Shown: positions 5,946 to 7,298 of the stretch, piece by piece
Layout: every line of letters starts with the position of its first letter
Numbering within the stretch: the stretch's first letter is position 1
NCBI GenBank assembly: GCA_002898955.1
Contig: BEIP01000061.1
Location: 1-7,298, forward strand
Reading direction: 5' to 3'
Source: a bacterium HR39
GTDB lineage: Bacteria; Pseudomonadota; Alphaproteobacteria; Geminicoccales; Geminicoccaceae
Length of the DNA stretch: 7,298 nt
Notes under the pieces: model-generated
Databases searched by the model: none
What the model was told of the DNA's origin: nothing
The model's input: the letters and a program-made list of their open reading frames with translations, nothing else
Position numbers and translations under genes: made by a program

Positions 5946-5975
5946 AAAAGGGCCGGTACGCCCCGCACCGGCCCC
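5946..5975 (-). terminator. Rho-independent terminator after the outer-membrane protein gene
   Basis: On the minus strand an 8-bp perfect stem, GGGCCGGT with ACCGGCCC, closes a 9-nt loop and is followed directly by TTTT (plus-strand AAAA at 5946-5949). It lies about 33 nt after the stop of the outer-membrane protein gene. The T-run is present only for minus-strand transcription. It separates that gene from the monooxygenase operon, although some read-through is possible. Confidence 0.8.
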
Positions 5976-6007
5976 TCGCCCCCACCACGCCCGTTCCGGG
6001 GCGGGCT

Positions 6008-6913
6008 TCACTTCCCGATGGAGAAAGGCTTGGTGACGATGAAGCGGAACAGCCAGCCCTGCGGCTGGTCCTCGGAGGCGTATTCGTAGTAGATCGCGGG
6101 ATCGAGCACCACGCCGAGCTGCGGGACGAACCAGTTCAGCTGGACGCCGATGGCGTGGGCCTCGTCGGTGGCGTTGCCCGCACCGCTGCCGCTGTCCTTG
6201 GTCACCTGCCAGCGCTGGTAGCCGATCAGGCCGAGCTCGAGGCCGGGCTGGATCTGATAGCCGAGGCCCCACTCCAGCACCCAGTGGTTGCCGTCACGGA
6301 TGTCGGAATCGTCCCGCTCGCCGTGGATCTCGAAGCGGTTGAGCGCCGAGATGCTCCACTTCTTCTCCGAGTCGGGATACCAGGTGCCGCCGAGGGTGAG
6401 CATCAGGCTGTTGTAGCCCTGGCCGACCGAGGCCGCCTTGCTCTGGGCGTGGTGGCCGGTCTTGAGCCACGCACCGGCGGCGGCGGCCGCGTCCCACTGC
6501 TGGCCGTGCCAGGCCAGGATCACGGGGCCGAGGTAGATGTCACCGAGGCCGAATTCGCGGTCCCGGATGCCGGCGACGCCGATGTCGAAGTCCTTGTAGA
6601 TGATCGGAAATATCGCCTCCATGCCGAAGTCGGCACCGAGGATCTTCCAGTCAGTTATCCACACGAGGCGGGGTACGACGGCGTAAACGTCGAAATCGTT
6701 GTCACCCGGCACTCTGTCCCCTTCGGCGTCGTTCAGCCGGCCGGCGTGGTACCACAGGAAGTAGTTGCGCAGATAGAAGCCGGGCGGCGGCACGGTGGCG
6801 GCCTTGATGCCCTCGACGCCGGGCACGTAGTGGGACGTGCCGGCATCGGCCGTCGGGACGGCCGCGGCCGCGGCCAGCAGCATCCCGAGCGCGCACGCAG
6901 CACTCTTGCGCAT
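6008..6913 (-). CDS. Outer-membrane transporter-like protein, 'MetA-pathway of phenol degradation' family (Phenol_MetA_deg)
   Basis: This 301-residue protein has a classical signal peptide: MRKS, then the hydrophobic core ALGMLLAAAAAV, with a likely cleavage after ADA (residue 24). The mature protein opens with 'HYVPGVEGIKAATVPPPGFYLRNYFLWY' (28-55), a signature of the Phenol_MetA_deg (SphA-like) family. The rest is rich in alternating aromatic and polar residues (for example WSISALNRFEIHG, WVLEWGLGYQI, LNWFVPQLGVVLDPAIYYEY), as expected for an outer-membrane beta barrel. Such proteins are often encoded beside aromatic or alkene monooxygenase genes and are thought to help hydrophobic substrates cross the outer membrane; direct biochemical proof is limited. 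The start ATG 6913 has AGAGAGGG 5 nt upstream. The upstream open frame lacks a signal peptide and crosses another terminator. It is transcribed in the same direction as the operon but ends at its own terminator. Confidence 0.88.
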   Translation of the reverse strand: MRKSAACALGMLLAAAAAVPTADAGTSHYVPGVEGIKAATVPPPGFYLRNYFLWYHAGRLNDAEGDRVPGDNDFDVYAVVPRLVWITDWKILGADFGMEAIFPIIYKDFDIGVAGIRDREFGLGDIYLGPVILAWHGQQWDAAAAAGAWLKTGHHAQSKAASVGQGYNSLMLTLGGTWYPDSEKKWSISALNRFEIHGERDDSDIRDGNHWVLEWGLGYQIQPGLELGLIGYQRWQVTKDSGSGAGNATDEAHAIGVQLNWFVPQLGVVLDPAIYYEYASEDQPQGWLFRFIVTKPFSIGK

Positions 6914-6918
6914 GGGAT

Positions 6919-6926
6919 CCCTCTCT
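6919..6926 (-). promoter_or_regulatory. Ribosome binding site of the outer-membrane protein gene
   Basis: The minus strand reads AGAGAGGG, 5 nt before ATG 6913. It fixes the start just ahead of the signal peptide, against a frame that remains open for over 100 codons upstream. Confidence 0.65.
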
Positions 6927-6945
6927 CCCCTGGCTGGAGTTCCGA

Positions 6946-6959
6946 TCACGCGGGCGTGA
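6946..6959. promoter_or_regulatory. Small palindrome upstream of the outer-membrane protein gene
   Basis: TCACGCGGGCGTGA is a perfect dyad (6-bp arms, 2-bp spacer) about 33 bp before the outer-membrane protein start, a position suited to an operator. The regulator is unknown and chance is possible in GC-rich DNA. Confidence 0.3.
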
Positions 6960-7038
6960 GCAAAGCCCAAGTGGAGAGCCCCGCCATCCGTCTGGTTCGG
7001 GCGAGGGGAACGCTCTGGCCGATGTGGACGCTGTGTCG

Positions 7039-7055
7039 CCGCGATCACGTCGCGG
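7039..7055. promoter_or_regulatory. Dyad CCGCGA-N5-TCGCGG between the hydrolase terminator and the outer-membrane protein gene
   Basis: Perfect 6-bp arms flank a TCACG centre, 126 bp upstream of the outer-membrane protein start and just past the hydrolase terminator. The centre TCACG also appears in the palindrome at 6946. It may be a regulator site, or a chance GC-rich dyad. The rest of this roughly 165-bp intergenic region shows no promoter I can defend. Confidence 0.25.
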
Positions 7056-7079
7056 TCGTATCGGCGTGCGCGAAACGAT

Positions 7080-7108
7080 GCCGGGCCGGGAGCGGATCCC
7101 GGCCCGGC
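7080..7108 (-). terminator. Hairpin terminator after the alpha/beta hydrolase gene
   Basis: Perfect 12-bp arms (GCCGGGCCGGGA with its complement) enclose a 5-nt loop, starting 26 nt after the hydrolase stop. On the minus strand the sequence after the stem is ATCGTTTCG, only a weak U-run, so termination is likely but less certain than for the hairpin at 5946. It marks the end of an upstream transcription unit. Confidence 0.65.
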
Positions 7109-7134
7109 TGCGGGGAGGGAGACGGAGACAGGGT

Positions 7135-7298
7135 TCAGCCCGCGAGGTGCCGGCGCACCAGATCGTGGAAGGTCTCGCGGTGCTCGATCTGGGTCCAGTG
7201 GCCGCAGCGGGGGATCACGTAGAGCCCCGCCCGCGGCAGCCGCGGCAGCAGCCACAGGCTGGTCTCGAGCGGCACGATGCGGTCGTCCCGCCCGTGGA
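7135..7298 (-). CDS. Alpha/beta hydrolase, C-terminal end, meta-cleavage product hydrolase type
   Basis: Only the last 53 residues are in the window. They begin HGRDDRIVPLETS and contain CGHWTQIEH before the stop. The second Asp of HGRDD aligns with the catalytic acid, and His in CGHW with the catalytic histidine, of hydrolases such as DmpD/XylF, TodF and BphD. These cut the C-C bond of ring-fission products (2-hydroxymuconate semialdehyde and relatives) in catechol meta-cleavage pathways. The nucleophile serine is outside the window. The wording GRxDRIVPLxTS with GHWxQxE is specific to this group rather than to general esterases, but exact substrate class cannot be read from the C-terminus. 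It ends before its own hairpin and is separately transcribed from the genes that follow. Confidence 0.8.
   Translation of the reverse strand, partial: HGRDDRIVPLETSLWLLPRLPRAGLYVIPRCGHWTQIEHRETFHDLVRRHLAG

Noticed and set aside
4209..6089. Long open frame on the plus strand antisense to the alpha gene (626 codons)
   Set aside because: It is an antisense shadow of a highly conserved gene in GC-rich DNA; the translation is His/Leu/Val/Arg-rich, has no family motif, and runs across a terminator and a promoter region.
5718..6272. N-terminal extension of the alpha subunit from an upstream in-frame ATG
   Set aside because: The added sequence would cross a terminator and overlap the outer-membrane protein gene; the family N-terminus and a good ribosome site place the start at 5717.
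5837..7222. Plus-strand open frame of 461 codons opposite the outer-membrane protein gene
   Set aside because: It crosses two terminator hairpins and a real signal-peptide-bearing gene; no domain is visible.
1..7298. CRISPR arrays, insertion sequences, tRNA or rRNA genes
   Set aside because: No repeat-spacer pattern, transposase, terminal inverted repeats, or RNA gene signature was seen on either strand.

Overview
The window is GC-rich bacterial DNA with every recognisable gene on the minus strand, so it reads from high to low coordinates. Codon choice, gene families and operon order fit an aerobic, hydrocarbon-degrading proteobacterium (gamma- or beta-type is my inference). Nothing here fixes the genus. 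The first nine bases look like leftover Illumina adapter, which suggests that position 1 is a raw contig end from a draft or metagenome assembly.

Layout in the direction of transcription. (1) 7298-7135: the 3' end of an alpha/beta hydrolase of the meta-cleavage product hydrolase type, followed by a strong hairpin terminator (7108-7080). (2) 6913-6008: an outer-membrane protein of the 'MetA-pathway of phenol degradation' family with a signal peptide, followed by a classic intrinsic terminator (5975-5946). (3) A leader/promoter region (5945-5718) with a strong hairpin and several GTTCG/CGAAC elements. (4) 5717-1185: a complete six-gene soluble diiron monooxygenase operon in the canonical tmoABCDEF/touABCDEF order: hydroxylase alpha, gamma, Rieske ferredoxin, effector, hydroxylase beta, NAD(P)H reductase. 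The genes are tightly packed, with overlaps or 2-10 nt gaps, except for 56 nt after alpha that hold a perfect 26-nt palindrome. (5) 1182-640: a small protein that resembles the luciferase-like (DUF5519) domain family, 2 nt after the reductase. (6) 620-1: the N-terminal 206 codons of a zinc-dependent medium-chain alcohol dehydrogenase, running off the window.

How the genes may work together: the outer-membrane protein would help a hydrophobic substrate enter. Electrons would pass from NAD(P)H through the FAD/2Fe-2S reductase and the Rieske ferredoxin to the diiron hydroxylase (alpha-beta-gamma), with the effector protein tuning catalysis. The alcohol dehydrogenase could oxidise an alcohol product, and the upstream hydrolase points to a ring-cleavage (catechol meta) pathway nearby.

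The architecture is a known one (bacterial multicomponent monooxygenase, toluene/alkene/isoprene branch), and I do not see a wholly undescribed system. The points worth a second look are in the details. The alpha subunit keeps a four-cysteine site like that of phenol hydroxylase, which TmoA lacks. It has unusual residues at two positions (103 and 214) known to shape substrate access in toluene monooxygenases. The operon also carries a luciferase-like protein and an alcohol dehydrogenase. The real substrate is therefore open: aromatic, alkene or diene.
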